64,000 bases of DNA from Earliella scabrosa (Eukaryota > Basidiomycota > Agaricomycetes > Polyporales > Polyporaceae). Within the stretch, counting starts at the first letter, position 1, and every line of letters starts with the position of its first letter. The stretch covers positions 62,001-126,000 of the forward strand of contig JABYQQ010000006.1 of NCBI GenBank assembly GCA_022605405.1. Direction: 5' to 3'. This document shows, one piece after another, positions 1-11,747 of the stretch. The notes beneath the pieces were generated by a model. It searched no databases, had not been told where the DNA came from, and saw only the letters and a program-made list of their open reading frames with translations. Both the position numbers and the translations under genes were made by a program.

Positions 1-2238
1 CTGGCTCGCGGCCCCAACTGCGTCTCCACCGTTACGCCGTGGACGACTCTGATAGAAGCGCCTATGCGTACGAGGGCGAGCCCGAATCCCGCTGGCCCGA
101 GTTGTACGTTTGGACAGTGCCTGGATAGGACCACCGTAGACGTTTTCGCTGAGTATACCCAGTGACATCCATATCTCCCACCGCGCCCCATCCACACGCC
201 GCATTGTATGCTGGCGACACATCGCTATGCTGTGTATACATATACATATACGCATCGACAGGGTTAGGGCAAGAGCACGCTCGGCCACACTTCGGATACT
301 TCACCGTGACGTACCTGGATCGCGGTGAGTTCCCTGGCTACGGGGACGTGATGTTGCCAGGCTGACGGCGTGCGTCTAGAGGCTCGTTCGCTCGTCCAAG
401 CGCCTTGACGTTCGTCCTCGACAGGACCTGCGGAAGCGTCCGACATGCGCACGAGTGTGAGTATGGCCAGAGAGAGCGGAAAGGGGGGAAGAGGGCGACG
501 GCCGTGAGTCCTGAATGCTGAGTCAGGAGGTGTTCCAGCCGTCTTGCTCACTTCCGGGCTTGCTCGCAGTCGACGTCCTGACTGTCGGGTTGTCGTCCTA
601 GCTGCGCATCCGCGCGCACGCGGAAGCAAGTGCAAGGCCTTCACCATCGCATACCAGAGTTCCGTGAGTCCGGCTGAGTACCAGAGCGCAAGCTCGAGAG
701 GCTCACGGTGTGTCCCTCGGAGCTCATTCGCTCAGATGAGCGTCTCGATGTTGTTCTCGGCGGAAGGATCCACTGCGCTCAAGAGCACAAGTCTGGCAGC
801 CGGTCTTCAGTGTCGGACACGCGGAGCGCTGAGCGAGCGTCGGACATGTGCGCGAGGGCGAGTGCTGCATAGCTCAGAGACAGTTCGGTGAGAGGATAAC
901 GTCGGCTGTGCGCTGTGCTGTTGACTCACCTTCCGTCCTCCTCTTCCCCTCCTCAGCTTGGCATCCCAGCTCCGCGTTGGCATTCCGGTTGTCCGTCCGT
1001 CCGTCCGTCCGTCTGCACGCGCAAGAGCGAGCCGAGGCTCGCTTCCCATGCTCCACTGACGGCCACGCCGTACCTGGATCCCAGCAAGTGACGCAGCCGC
1101 GATGGGGCGACGCTCACGGCGTGTTTGGGGGCTTCATCCGCTCGTTCGAGTGTGTTGATGTTCGCCCTGGACAGAAGAGCTCGCCGAGCTCGAGCAAGGA
1201 AGACTGACGTCCGCTCTCGAGTGTCGGCAGCCCGGAGCTCTGAGCAGCGTCGCTGGAAGGGGTCGGACATGGGCACGGACGCAGGGACGTAATGAGAGAA
1301 ATGGAGAACGCGGCGGTCGAGGCCGAAGGTCAAGTTTGGTGAGTCGTCCTCGCGTCGCAGGTGTGCTGCGGGTTCCTCACATGCAGGCTTGCTCGCAGTC
1401 GATGTCCTGGCGTCGTATCCCGGGTTCGCGTCCCGGCTGCTTGTTATGCCCCGCATTTGCGTCAAGAGCAGCTGAAGACGCACCTTCCGATGAGCGCCTT
1501 TGCCTATGAGAACGCGAGGTCACAGTCCTGATCACGTCCTCCTAGGCCTTCGGAAGGTCGTCCCAGTCCGCGCGCGCTGCCGTCTCGGTGCGGACGGCTG
1601 GACTTGCATGCCGGCTTCTGAGCGTGCAGAGAGGCGTAGCCGGAAGCATTGCATGCGTGTGCGCATGCTGGGATGGCAAAAACTTGCGGAGAGGGCAAGC
1701 GTCAGGCCGAGACGGCGCTCAGCTCGATTCAGGATTAACTCACTGGGCTTCCGGAACGATGACGGCGGGTGACGGCTCCGCGAGGACGTGGGGTGTCCTG
1801 GGCTTCTGCACGTCGTCCTCGCCGTCGAGAGCCGCGTTCCTGCAGCGTCGCGTTGCCATTGTTACCATACGAGCAAAGGCGTGCAAGGGAGGGATATGGA
1901 GAGCGAGGAGAGGGTGGAACGAGCAGACAAGATGGTGAGTTGCGACCGTCTTCAGTGCGCACGGCCCGCTCATCATTCCGCTATGCTGCAGACGACGGCC
2001 CGGGTGGGTGAGCAGCACTTGCCTTGATCATGCGTCCGTGCTGCAGCGTGCAACGTAGAAACAAAGACGGTGGGAATGGGAATCAGGCAGAGACAGAGCA
2101 AGGTAAGTACTCACCATCTGTCTTGGACTGAACGTCTTCCCTACCGCATGCCCCCTGTTTCAGCCCGTCCAGGGTCCGCTGAGAGCAAAGTGCGGCCTGC
2201 GCGTGCTATACAGCCGACTCGGCCCGCCGTGAAGGTCT
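1..2238. repeat. Diverged tandem repeats, no supported gene
   Basis: No convincing gene is visible in this stretch. Irregular repeat units of roughly 340-410 bp can be followed from about 300 to 1470. Landmarks recur: a 'TTGACGTTCG / TCGATGTTG / TTGATGTTCG' block near 408, 748 and 1158, and a 'GCTTGCTCGCAGTCGA' block near 557 and 1388. A related solitary copy lies near 45370-45640. The units are too diverged to be recent. A GTCC microsatellite lies near 990-1012. From 1470 to 2238 I see only unremarkable GC-rich sequence with short chance reading frames. Confidence 0.5.
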
Positions 2239-3240
2239 TTACGTCGGACCCGGCATCGCGTACGCTTGTCGCTGCGAGCGAATGCAATCATGGCCGGGGA
2301 GAGGAAGAGAGCGCAGGAAGGAAGAGGGCGGGGTTAGGACGAGAGGAATACGGTCAAGTTGAGGTGTGCGCATGCGGAGACGGTCGAGTACCTGGGCGCG
2401 GAGACTCTCCGGAAGGCCTTGCAGGAACATGAAGTCCCTGTCGTCCTGTCGGATGTCGCGGCCTTGTGTTAGCAAGGTGGCGATGTCGCGGAAGTTGCGA
2501 CTGTATTCGTTGAACTCCTTGATGGACCGGATGCCGGCTGGAACCGTCATGGCGACGAGCATGTCGAGGTCTTGAATACTGAACAGTAGCTTGCCGCCGC
2601 TGCCGATGTACTCGTTGAGAATAGCCTACTTGAAGTCTTCGTACGACTTGAGGGGTTTGGTGAACTCAGGGATGCTTCGTCAGAAACTCTTCTCGGACTC
2701 CGGAGCGTACCGGACCGAGTGTGGCTTCTTCTCGCGCGGGGTCTGGACGTCAGCTTCGTCGAAGCAGTACTCGAAATCTTCGAAGAAACTGATGAGCGAG
2801 CGGGGGTCCGAATCGGGGTTGAAGGTCGGGGGCTGGGACGGCGCGGCCGCATACGGAAGGGAGTGGCCATGGGCGGGTGATTGTGGCTGGAGCTGATGCA
2901 TGATGTATAAGGGCGCCGAGGATGGGTCGAAAGGAGGGGAGGTCGGTGTCCGGGAATGTCGGAGGGAGTAGGTGCCACTGTTCGGGTGGGATGCGGAAGT
3001 TACTGGATAGGGACGAGAGAGTGGAGGTTGTCGGCTGCGTGGGAGACGAAGTGGAGGATTGAGCGGTGGAAGTTGAAGAGGATTCGGGAAGCGGCGGAAG
3101 CAGGCTGAGATGGGGAGGGAGACCGGGGAGGTGTGTATGGGCTGGTGATGGGACTGAATTAGAGAAGTCGGCGAAGTCGAGTTGGGAAAGTGCTGCTGCT
3201 CGCTGAGGTGGATGTCTCGTGCTCCAAGCTCCCCGCTCAT
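2239..3240 (-). pseudogene. Retrotransposon gag-like remnant with nonsense mutations
   Basis: A single minus-strand frame runs from 3240 to 2239 but is broken by TGA at about 2682-2680 and TAG at 2628-2626. The first half is a Pro/Ser-rich leader followed by a segment rich in F-E-D-F-E. The second half (FNEYSRNF, FMFLQGLPESLRAQV) has the helical character of basidiomycete LTR-retrotransposon gag capsid domains. Family assignment comes from general resemblance only. No protease, reverse transcriptase or integrase follows, and I see no LTRs, so this is an orphan fragment. Both stop codons can be explained by a single C-to-T change (CGA to TGA, CAG to TAG), which fits deamination of methylated repeats or a RIP-like process, but two events are too few to prove it. 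Confidence 0.5.
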
Positions 3241-3899
3241 GGGGGCTTTATGACGGACGGACGGCGAACCGAAACCAGGACTAGACGACTTGGGCGTGAA
3301 GCGTCGACCCTAGCGAGCAAGCTTAAGCAGATGGGATGTCAGCTCGAGCGCGCGCGCACCGGGTCTAACGGAGCAACTCAGCTGGCCAGGGAAGGACTAA
3401 TAGGATAAGGAAGTGATCGCCCGTCACCTGTCCTCCTGGTCTACTCGCCAGGAGAGAGCGACCCGATGACGCATTCGTGGGTCCGAGTGAGCACTTGCGG
3501 TGCGTGACGGGGACGCTCGTCAAGGTATGTAGGGTGCGCAACTGGAATCGCCTCCTGCTCGGTCTGGGCGCGTCCCGCTCGGAGAATAAATGTGTGTATT
3601 CAACTGTGCATGCTGACACCTTGAAGTGCACACGCGGCGTTGGGTTCATGTTAGGTGCAACGCAGGTGGCTTGGGACACGCCGAAGGCATAGGTCGAGCA
3701 CGCGTCCCCGTAACCTTGCATGGCCGCAGACAGCGACTGTCAATATTCGGAGAATCGACCTGGGGGCAGTTAGAGAATGCCGAGGCGGGGGGTGTCCGCA
3801 TTTGAAGCGGAGCTTGCCCTTGAGTAGCGCCAATACGCGCGAGTCGACTCGGGATCAGCTCGGGCCTTGTACATAGTCTTTCCCAGGTATGATGCATAT
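3241..3899. other. Intergenic, no feature seen
   Basis: Intergenic sequence between the gag remnant and the zinc-cluster-like gene. Short reading frames occur on both strands but none shows plausible splicing or composition. The last 200 bases should contain the promoter of the 3900 gene; I see no clear core element. Confidence 0.4.
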
Positions 3900-4956
3900 A
3901 TGATGTCCCGCACGTCGCACTCAGCCTCAAACCCGATGCACTTTGCGCCCACCACCGCCGTTACGGCCGACTCGCGGTCCGTCCGCCACCCGAGCCCCGG
4001 CTCCTACTCTTCTCCTGGCCTCATCTGGCACAACGTGTGCCCCTCCTCAGAACCGCCCGCATCCTATGGCCAACCGATGCAGCCGCGCCGACAGACGCAT
4101 CTCAGCCTGACCTCCGAAGCTCCTCCCAAGGCCTTGCGGGCTTGCGTTCAATGCGCGCAAGCGGGCAAAGCCCACGAATGTGCCACCAACAGGCGAACGA
4201 TTGGTTGTCGGAGATGCAACGCCCAGCGGCTTGGATGCAGCTATCTCGGAGGTACGTCCTGTGGAGCCGTCGCCGTCCTCTGTCCCCAAACGTTCTCTTC
4301 AGGCGTCCCCGCCTCCCTCGAGGACCTGGAGGTCCCTGCGCTTTTGCGCAGGGTCAATTCTGCCCTTCAATCGCTGTCTCAGCAGAACCAGGTTATGTTT
4401 GACGCCTTGCAACACATGGGGGCGCGTACGTCGCGCATCGAATCCCACCTTTCATTCCTCGCAAAGGAAGGCTCGCCACCGTTCTTACTGCAACCAAGCT
4501 CGTCGCGTCGTTCTAGTTGCGAGGAGGAGGACGAGTACTCCACGCCAACCGACGGTGCCTGGGAGCCCGAGGTCGTCGACCCCGCCACCCCTTCCCCTCT
4601 CGTCGAGGACACCGGCAAGACCGCACCACCAAGACGCAAGCGTCGTCGGTCTGTGGACCAGGAAGACAGCGAGCGCGTGCACCCACGCGGGCTAAACATT
4701 GTGAGTGTCGTTCCAGGCCATACATGCGCTCACCTGAACGAAAGTCTATCGCTAGTGGCGCTCCCGTGGCCCGTCCACGCCACGCGCGCGAGACTTCTCG
4801 CCCACGTCTGCTCCCAGACCGCAGGGGGCGACGACGCAGACAGGGGCGCCGGCCGTCGGGGACCCAGAATGGCGCTGCGACGTTGCTGCGCAGGCCGGGC
4901 CGGAACTCCGCTGCGTCTACGCGCCGCCACAAGGTGCCCGGTCAGCTGGTCCGTAA
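3900..4956 (+). CDS. Small Cys6 zinc-cluster-like protein with coiled coil
   Basis: Three exons (3900-4251, 4303-4700, 4756-4956) join in phase to give 316 aa ending at TAA 4954-4956. After a Ser/Pro-rich N-terminus, residues about 88-120 carry a Cys pattern C-x2-C-x8-C-x8-C-x2-C-x6-C, with basic residues (NRRTIGCRRCNAQRLGC) between the metal-ligand candidates. This resembles, but does not exactly match, the fungal Zn2Cys6 binuclear cluster (x6 between the second and third Cys is usual). A Leu/Gln-rich heptad-like stretch follows (LLRRVNSALQSLSQQNQVMF), then an acidic segment and a basic PPRRKRRR likely nuclear signal. The order zinc cluster, coiled coil, acidic tail suggests a DNA-binding protein. 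It is a short relative in style of the three large genes at 26262, 34468 and 41928. The start could be either of two adjacent ATGs (3900, 3903). Confidence 0.6.
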
Positions 4957-5433
4957 GGACCTATGGAACGGAACTGTATGTGTATTACTATCATGAACAT
5001 GACGCCGTGTTTCGTGCGCATGCCCTGCAACCTTGGCGTGTTCGTACTTTGGATAATCGGCCTTCGCCTGCGATGGAGAGGATGAGACCGTGTTCAATAG
5101 GAAACCCTTGCACGCTCAGTGTGCAATGGGCATCCGCGCCCCAGGGTTATGTCACGCGTTCGTTGACCCCTCACTCACTCCATCTCCCGTCGCAGACTCT
5201 AATCCACGAGACGAGACGAACACGACGCTCATGCTGCGCGGCTCGCAGGCATGATGAGATGTTGAGCCGCATACGAGACCGCACCATGAATGCTTTGTGC
5301 ATTCTTGGCGTCCTCATCACGCCCTAGCGTCATCGGGATAAGCAGGACCCACGCGGCACGAACGGGGAAAGTTTATAATGATAGGCCGTGGTGCCCCAAG
5401 TGGACACGTCCCGACTGTGGCCCCCCTCCCAAC

Positions 5434-6206
5434 ATGAACAACATCCCCCGTTCCGCTGTAGAAGAAGATTTCTGGTTCCTGCCTCGGGGACTGTTTGTAG
5501 ACGTCGTTTCCGCGCCCACCGAACGTCCGTGGCCCCGCGCAGAGATATGGCTCGCGGCGGGTCAACACAACCCCGACAACCCCGACGATCCGTTGGTGTT
5601 TGAGCTACGCCTCTATGGGCCGCGTCCGGGGCATGGCGAGCTCATTTTGATGACGGTGCGTGCGAGTCGGTACTGCTCATGGTCTCTACACTCACAGCCC
5701 GGGCCCTGACAGCTGGTGCTGCCTCAAGAGCCCGAGCTGGTCGTCGGCAACATCGCCCGCTTCAGGCGGTGGTTGCGAGGCGCCCGGGGCGGCGACTACG
5801 ACTTCCCCGTGCTTGAGCCTGATCAGGCTCGCGATTTCTGCGACCTGGCTCGGTTCATGCGGGTCCTGTCCTTGCCTGGCCAGGTCCAAGTTCCCCTGGC
5901 TCATTGGCCCGACTTCTACGCCATCCTCACCGGTGGCTTCCATCTCGGGTGCGCGATCCGAGGGGAACAGCATCTGGCCCGCGTGTCACGGTGGCTGCGC
6001 TCGCGCTATCCGGTCAGCTTTGCGCCTGATTCTATGATCCCCAAGTCTTGCGCTGACGAACATAACTTCCAGCATGTATTCCTGCCGTAGACCGGACTCA
6101 TGTGGCCTCATTACCCTGTACTGACTGACTGAGCTGTTCTTATCGTATGTGTGCGACTAAGTACTTGCGGGACCGTCTGCTCGACAACGCGCGATGGATG
6201 CGATAA
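5434..6206 (+). CDS. Small three-exon gene, unknown function
   Basis: Exons 5434-5655, 5713-6075 and 6162-6206 join in phase 0 and give 209 aa ending at TAA 6204-6206. Introns are 57 and 86 nt, with GTGCGT...CTGACAG and GTATTC...CTAAG borders; the second donor is weak. The protein begins with an acidic/aromatic stretch (EEDFWFLPRGLF) and is rich in Trp, Arg and Leu. It has no signal peptide, membrane segment or recognisable motif. The three-exon layout with a very short last exon ending in a basic helix is shared with the gene at 8078, and more loosely with 38061 and 53087, so I suspect a family of small accessory proteins. The third exon is the least certain part; reading on from exon 2 without splicing would end 15 bases downstream. 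Confidence 0.5.
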
Positions 6207-6534
6207 GGTTGGTATCCATTTGAACGGCTTGGCTACTGCTTGGCTGCGTGAGCTGCTCGGCGCCAAAGGCCCCGTCACCCACATCATGGCTGCCACTGCG
6301 ACCGCATTCTTTGTGCCCTCTGTTCCCTTCCCTACCACATCGAACACTGGCGGGATGCCGTCTCACTTCAGCTCTGACCTCCTACCGCCAAGCGTGTGAG
6401 GTGTGACAGACCAGTACCGGGCGGATGACGTGGGAAGTTCAAGCTGACAAGCGACGAACGGACGCCGCCCACTAGCGGTCTCGCCGCACCTAAGTCTCTA
6501 TAAGGCAAGGGGGGGGGGGTTCCTCACCCATCAG

Positions 6535-7897
6535 ATGTCTGATTATCGAATGGCTGACCTTTGGAGGGCACAGATTGATCGAGATCTGCGGCATATTGAA
6601 CTCCGACGTGCTCGCTACGCAGGCCTAACCGAATGCGGTCCCCCCATCGGACGTCTCGGGAGGGCAGCACAAGGTGTGTACCTTGAGCCCATCAATTGGA
6701 GAACCCGGCGACAACGCGATTGAGCACGCTCGGGCTGACGCTAGGGCGAGGTATGTATGCCAGTCATAGATGTCGTCGGACGCGAACCTGACCTCGTGCA
6801 GCCGACGACCCCGAACGTCGAATGCTACTCCTGCCGCCGTTTATTGCCCCAACCCGGAATCTCACGCTTGCCCACTCTCGTGCTGTCCATGCCCAGGTGA
6901 GTGAATACCGAAGTTATCTGAGCGTCAATACTTATGGTGAACATGATAGAGAGCGGCGCACATTCGCCGGAATGCCCACTTAGTGGGCCACTCGACTCAC
7001 AGCGCCGGGCGCACGGAAGGCGAGAGCAGCAGACGCAAAGAAGGGCCCGAGCAACGCCTCTTCCATCGCATGAATGAGAGGGACGAGCAATGGGGTATGT
7101 CAGCGCCAACCAATGACACACCTGAGTACTCACAACGCATGCACAGACTATGCGCCCGCAGCCCCCGTGCCCATTCCGGAGGAAGAGTCTGCGCCGAACG
7201 AGGACTTCGCTTCGAGCCCCCACGGCGTAGGCGACACGTCTTTGGCCGCTGCGGACCTCGAGCATGACATCGCGCCATTAGCCACTGGGAATGGCCGCAC
7301 TGTAGAACCTCCCTATGTCGACCAACAAGTCGTTAACTTCCTCGCCAGGCGATTCGCGGCCCGAATGCGGTATGCTAGGTTTCTGTCAAGTCAGCCGGTG
7401 CCATGGGGTGTGGGGCTACCGCGATCTGCAGCGCGTGAAGCTGATCTCGGGCACCCTTCTTGACCTGGGCATCGGGACGGGCAAGCACTGGTAGGACGTC
7501 AAGGAGTGCGACGTCTTGTACAACGGCCGATATGTGACCGTGCAGACGCAGGACGTCATTATCATGTTCGGGATGATCCCGAGCACGTTCACCAGCGTCC
7601 GGTCGCGTTTGGAGCTCATGTATGCGGTGTACTTGTGGCTCGACGAGCACACCGACCAATGGGACTCGACGCAGCGCGTGTCGACGGAATGGATGTTCTG
7701 GAACGCCATGAGTACATTACTTTGGCGAGGAACGACTGCCCGAGCCCGCTTCGGCCGAGACACGTCTGCTCAACACGGCCGGGCTCAAGGCGATTTACAA
7801 GGGCGCCTGGCATTGGTACAGCCTCGCGCACGGGATCTACAAGTCTTTGGGCTTGCGACGTCAGGATAAACCTCCCCCTCCAGATATTGAAGACTAG
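6535..7897 (+). pseudogene. Degenerate multi-exon gene, unknown family
   Basis: Several coding-like pieces line up: an ATG exon from 6535 (MSDYRMADLW...) that can splice at a GT near 6674, a short exon near 6803-6896, an exon near 6985-7096, an acidic exon from about 7135 (VPIPEEESAPNEDF) to 7369, and a long exon from about 7428 to TAG 7895-7897. The last exon begins with a well-formed sequence (RVKLISGTLLDLGIGTGKHW) that is cut by an in-frame TAG near 7493. It resumes with 'YVTVQTQDVIIMFGMIPS' and then needs a one-base shift near 7715 to reach 'LNTAGLKAIYKGAWHWYSL'. The exon phase at 7369/7428 also does not fit. I therefore call it broken. I do not recognise the family. A poly-G run precedes the ATG. 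Confidence 0.4.
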
Positions 7898-8077
7898 ACG
7901 CCATGTATGCTGTTGATAGCTCGAATAATGGCAAACTAGGGTCACCAGTCTGATCGGCGCCGCCCGTCGCGATCGCGATCGGCGGAACGGATTTCCAGTA
8001 CATATATGTCGCGCAGCGTCACGAACACGAGCCTTCCTTCGTAATCGGGGTAATCGCCCCTACCCCCAAAAACTATC

Positions 8078-8889
8078 ATGCCGTCCCCGCCTGCTTTCGT
8101 CTCCTACCGCATCCTCCCTCAGCCTCTTTCCCATCCTTCAGACGTCGAGATCCTCGTCGCCGCGACCGACGCCGACTACAACGGCGGATGGGATGCTATC
8201 AACCGGCCCTGGACCCCCCCGCGGCCAGAGACGAAGCTCGTCGTCCGACTCGATCCGGCCTTTGCGGGGGGGCCTATCCACATGGGTGATCTGTGGGTGG
8301 AGGTGTCGCATCCCATCCTGTCTCCGGAGCAGGAATCGACCCACGGGCTTCGGGCGGAGGACGTGATCTGGGACGTAGTTCGGGTGAGCGCATGGCGTCC
8401 CCTTTGGTGTGACACCCTCGCATTCAACTGCTCACCCTCAGACGCAACTTCCGGGCTCGCGGGCGGACTGTGCGGGCTGGGTGCTCATCTATCCGCCGGG
8501 GGTAAACCAGGCCATGCTTCCTTGGTTCACTGCCGACTACGAGGTGCCGGCTTTGCTGGGCATCATGCGCTACATGTGCAGCCCTGTGGACGCGTGTGAC
8601 GAAGAGGAGCTGGAACGCGAGTGGCGCGCGCTGGAGGCAAAGGCTGTGGAGATCATCGAACACGGCTGCTTTGGGGAGACATCCCGCCTTTGGGCCCTGT
8701 GCAGCTGGGCTGTCGAGAACCTTCCGGTGAGTCACTAGCGTACCTAAGACGTCTGCGAGGACTTATGCGGGGGCACCTCATCCCTATGAACAGAAGCGGA
8801 TCACGCGGGGCTGGCCGGGCGGCGATGACCAGCTCCCGGTGAGGGAGCGTGAGTGGTGGAGACATGGGCAACGGTTGAATCACGCGTGA
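8078..8889 (+). CDS. Small three-exon gene, unknown function
   Basis: Exons 8078-8383, 8442-8726 and 8794-8889 join in phase 0 (228 aa, stop TGA 8887-8889). Introns of 58 and 67 nt have canonical GTGAGC/GTGAGT donors and CAG acceptors. The N-terminal half is predicted beta-rich (ILVAATDADY, KLVVRLDPAFAGG, DLWVEVSHPIL). The middle is helical and acidic (DACDEEELEREWRALEAKAVEII), and the last exon is Trp/Arg-rich (REREWWRHGQRLN). No enzyme motif, signal peptide or membrane span is seen. Intron number and positions resemble those of the 5434 gene, which suggests distant paralogy. It sits between two degraded loci, yet its reading frame is clean. Confidence 0.6.
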
Positions 8890-8967
8890 GTCTCGTCCGC
8901 GTCATCCTCACGCCTTCGCGCAGTGCGCCTGTAGCTGTGTCACAATCGAGCGTCGTGCTGAGTGACA

Positions 8968-10993
8968 TTACGAGGGAGGCGGCGTCAGCGTGAGGGCGAG
9001 TACCGGCAACCTGATCCAACCGTTCTCATCACACACATAAAACGAAGCACCTAACTCAGACCGTACGCTGCGCGCGGGAAATGCATACCAGAGTAAACGA
9101 CTACAGGCGTAAAATCTCAGCTGGAAGTAACGGTTACAAAACACGAGCGATGTCTCCCAGATGAGACGACGCGTGTGCATGTCACCATCGTTGCGGTCGA
9201 CGCGAAAGGCAAGATGGCTGTTCAGACGAGCAACCTGCGACGCTGCAAGGGGGCACCGTGGAGGGTCACACGGGACAGTCGACAACTCCAGAGGCTTGGT
9301 CGACGAGAACGGTCGAAGGGGATGTGACGGGGCGGGGAGGGGGTTGTGCTCGAAATGGTGTTGCATGAGCGTCTCGTCTTCGAGTACCTCCCAGTCGACG
9401 CCATAGTTCTGAAGATCGCCACGTCCTCGGCTGGCAACGCGGACAGCTCGCGCGGGCCGTGAAGTATCATTCCGCACATGAAGAGCTCGCGAGGGCTCGC
9501 GCGAGGCTCGCCGCGAACCTGGAGCCTCGAGGCGATGAGCATTCAACCACGCGGCGGCCCATTCAAGTTGCGCGTCGGCATTGATCACGTCCAGGAAAAG
9601 GTGGTGAATGAGCCAGATGTGCTGGGGGCTGTCAGGGTCCAGACGTCCAAGCTGTAGCTGTGCTCCAACTCCATGAAGAAGTTCTTCCACTTGCCGCCAA
9701 AGCCGCGTGTCACGTCATACCACAAACGCTCGATGCGAGTGTTGTGGACGCTCCTTCAAAAGCCGACATAGGTACATGAAGACAAAAGACAGGGTAACGA
9801 CCACGCTCACCGGCCCCAGATGTACGACACCCGATGCAGCCAACGACGACGTTCCATCCACTCCGCCACTCTGACGTTCTCCGTGCCGTGGTCGCCACGC
9901 ACGCTACTGAGGACTCCGTGGCGCCGCGTGCCGTCGAGGAAAACGTCGAGAACCGAGTTCGCGCGATGTTTGGTGTTCACTTTGATTGCGGTGACGAAGC
10001 GAGAAGGCTTGAGTGACGAACTTCCATCTTATCAAACCTAAGGGCGCCGGGGTGCATGAGTCCAAAGATGAAGACGTTCCCCAGCCTCGGAATGACTCAC
10101 CATGTTGCCCATCGTGATGCCTCAGCGAGTTCGGGCCCGGAACCTGGCACGGCAGGCATCCGTCAATGTTCTGCCAAAGAAAAGTCGCAGAAAAAGCGCG
10201 ACCACCAGAGACCTTTTCTCTCGCACGTGACAAAATGACAGAAAATGCGTTGAACAGGTTTCCATTTCTACGGTTTTGTCATGTACCGTAGAAAAGGTGC
10301 TCTGGGATCGCGCCTCTTCTACGACTTTTCTTGGGCAGAACATTTGCGGATGCCCGTCGTGTGGTACTTTTTGCGGATGACCCGACGACGACCGAACGTG
10401 GGTGGAGCGCCTCGAATGCGGATGTACGAGAGTCGGATGCGGGAGTCCGGGACCGGATGACCGTGAGCGGCAAGGTGACCGGCGACTCTGATGACCCGAC
10501 CGAAATCAGGAAAGACACTGAGGATGCCCCGTACCTCCTCGTCCAGCTGTTGGTCGGACATCGGTGAGACGGGGGCGCCGGTGACCGTGGTGGGCTCGCG
10601 TGTGACGGAACCATTGGCTCGAGGAATGCGAGCTTAATGATCCGGCGAGGCCTGCATCGGCAGTGAGCGTGCGCCGTTGCGGAAGACCGCGGGCCCGGGT
10701 TCGACGAGACCATACCGGATGGCGGCGCGACGGACGGTGCGTGGGCAGCACTGGAGATCTAGAAGACGGGGAATGGGAGCGGGGCCGCGCATCTTCAGCG
10801 CACACTGCAAGAAGGTGCGGTTGATGAGTTTGGAAGCACGTCCGCGCCAACCGGTGCGCACGGTCTGGATGACAGGGAGCTCGGTGATTTCGAGCGAGTC
10901 GACGAATTGGTGGCAGGCGACGTCCAGATCTGTGACCATGCGGTCGAGGCTTGCCTCAAGGATTGCATATTCCGCTGCTGGGATGATGCCCAT
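8968..10993 (-). pseudogene. Integrase-core (DDE-type) transposase pseudogene
   Basis: Read on the minus strand from 10993, the pieces match the general plan of the basidiomycete 'integrase core domain' transposase family. First comes an N-terminal helical region, then an HTH-like motif (IPRLLDLQCCPRTVRR). Next is a segment 'QLDEEVRGILSVFPDFGR', followed by 'HHDGQHG' (first catalytic Asp candidate, about 10110), 'RGDHGTENV' (second Asp, about 9895) and 'RIERLWYDV' (Glu, about 9722). A C-terminal region with 'IWLIHHLFLDVINADAQ' runs to 8968. A probable intron separates HHDGQHG from LIRW. The gene is dead: the frame is lost after 'FVTQAFS' near 9990 by a small deletion, more frame changes occur near 9600-9720 and 10634, and a 214-bp MITE sits in the coding region at 10148-10361. 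No terminal inverted repeats of the transposon were identified. Confidence 0.6.
10148..10361. mobile_element. MITE with 3-bp target duplication (TGG)
   Basis: A 214-bp foldback element. The left end reads CACGGCAGGCATCCG and the reverse complement of the right end reads CACGACGGGCATCCG. Imperfect inverted-repeat similarity continues for about 70 bp inwards (shared blocks ATGTTCTGCC, GAAAAGTCG, GCGCGA). TGG flanks both sides (10145-10147 and 10362-10364). CAC-starting termini with 3-bp duplications are what CACTA/EnSpm-type elements leave, although PIF/Harbinger elements also make 3-bp duplications, so superfamily is uncertain. It interrupts the transposase pseudogene between its 'RRRVIRKKYHT' and 'HHDGQHG' segments. 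Confidence 0.75.
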
Positions 10994-11250
10994 GTGCTAT
11001 ACAGGAAGGGAGAGGATTCAGCAACAGCAAAGGGGAGGGAAGCAAGGACAATGAAGGAAGCAAATAACCTGAGCGGCAGCTGTGCGGAGAGACATCACCG
11101 CTGAAAGTTGCCTAGAAATTTTGAAGCAGGGATAATGACTATGAAACAGAAAAAAATGCGGCGGGAGCCAGTTTGGAAAGAGGGTCCCGGCGGGATTGTC
11201 TACCACTTGCCTGGACTGGACATGTCTGCCGCATAAGTCAGACATGCACA
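10994..11250. other. Intergenic, no feature seen
   Basis: Short spacer between the start of the transposase pseudogene and the hAT-type element. A purine-rich tract lies near 11020-11060. No gene or repeat was recognised. Confidence 0.4.
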
Positions 11251-11258
11251 GGCACGGT

Positions 11259-11747
11259 TGGTGATGTGCAGAGCTCGGCTCGGCTCGAAAGCCGCGGCTA
11301 CGGCTCGGCTCGGGGAGCTACGGCCTGCTTGAAATATTGCAAGCCGGGCTCTCCATGACGGCTCGGGCTCAGCTTGGGCTCGGCTCGGCCTGAGCCAGAG
11401 CCCGCAGGTGGCGGGCGCTGTTCCGGATCTGGCGCTCAAGTGACGGGGATAGAGGGCTTCAGAGGCTCCTACGGGAAAAGTGAGAAGGAGTGACGGTTAA
11501 GTCAATTGAACAGTACTCACCTCAATTTCCAGGTCGAAATCAGTCCGCTTGCAGACCTTTGACTGGTCATCGGTCGGTCATCCTCCAGCACCATTAAGCC
11601 CAAGCTCAGAGCCCGGCTCGAGCTCGCAATGGTCGTGAGCCGAGCCGTGAGGCTCCCCAGGCCGTCCTGAAAGCTCGGCCCGGCCCGGCCTAAAGAGAGG
11701 CGGCTTGAGGAGCCTGACGGCTTCAGGCCGAGCTCGTCACATCACTA
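11259..11747. mobile_element. Non-autonomous hAT-type element (MITE), 8-bp TSD
   Basis: A 489-bp element bounded by the direct repeat GGCACGGT at 11251-11258 and 11748-11755. The left terminus is TGGTGATGTGCAGAGCTCGG and the reverse complement of the right terminus is TAGTGATGTGACGAGCTCGG. The interior is built of degenerate GGCTCGG-type repeats in opposite orientation in the two halves, so the whole element can fold back. No coding capacity is present. An 8-bp duplication plus a 'TAGTGATG' terminus is characteristic of the hAT superfamily. Its right end lies only 40 bp upstream of the start codon of the 11795 gene, so it forms most of that gene's upstream region. Confidence 0.8.

Noticed and set aside
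1380..1450. Possible tRNA T-arm (GGTTCGCGTCCCG)
   Set aside because: No matching acceptor, D or anticodon stems can be drawn upstream.
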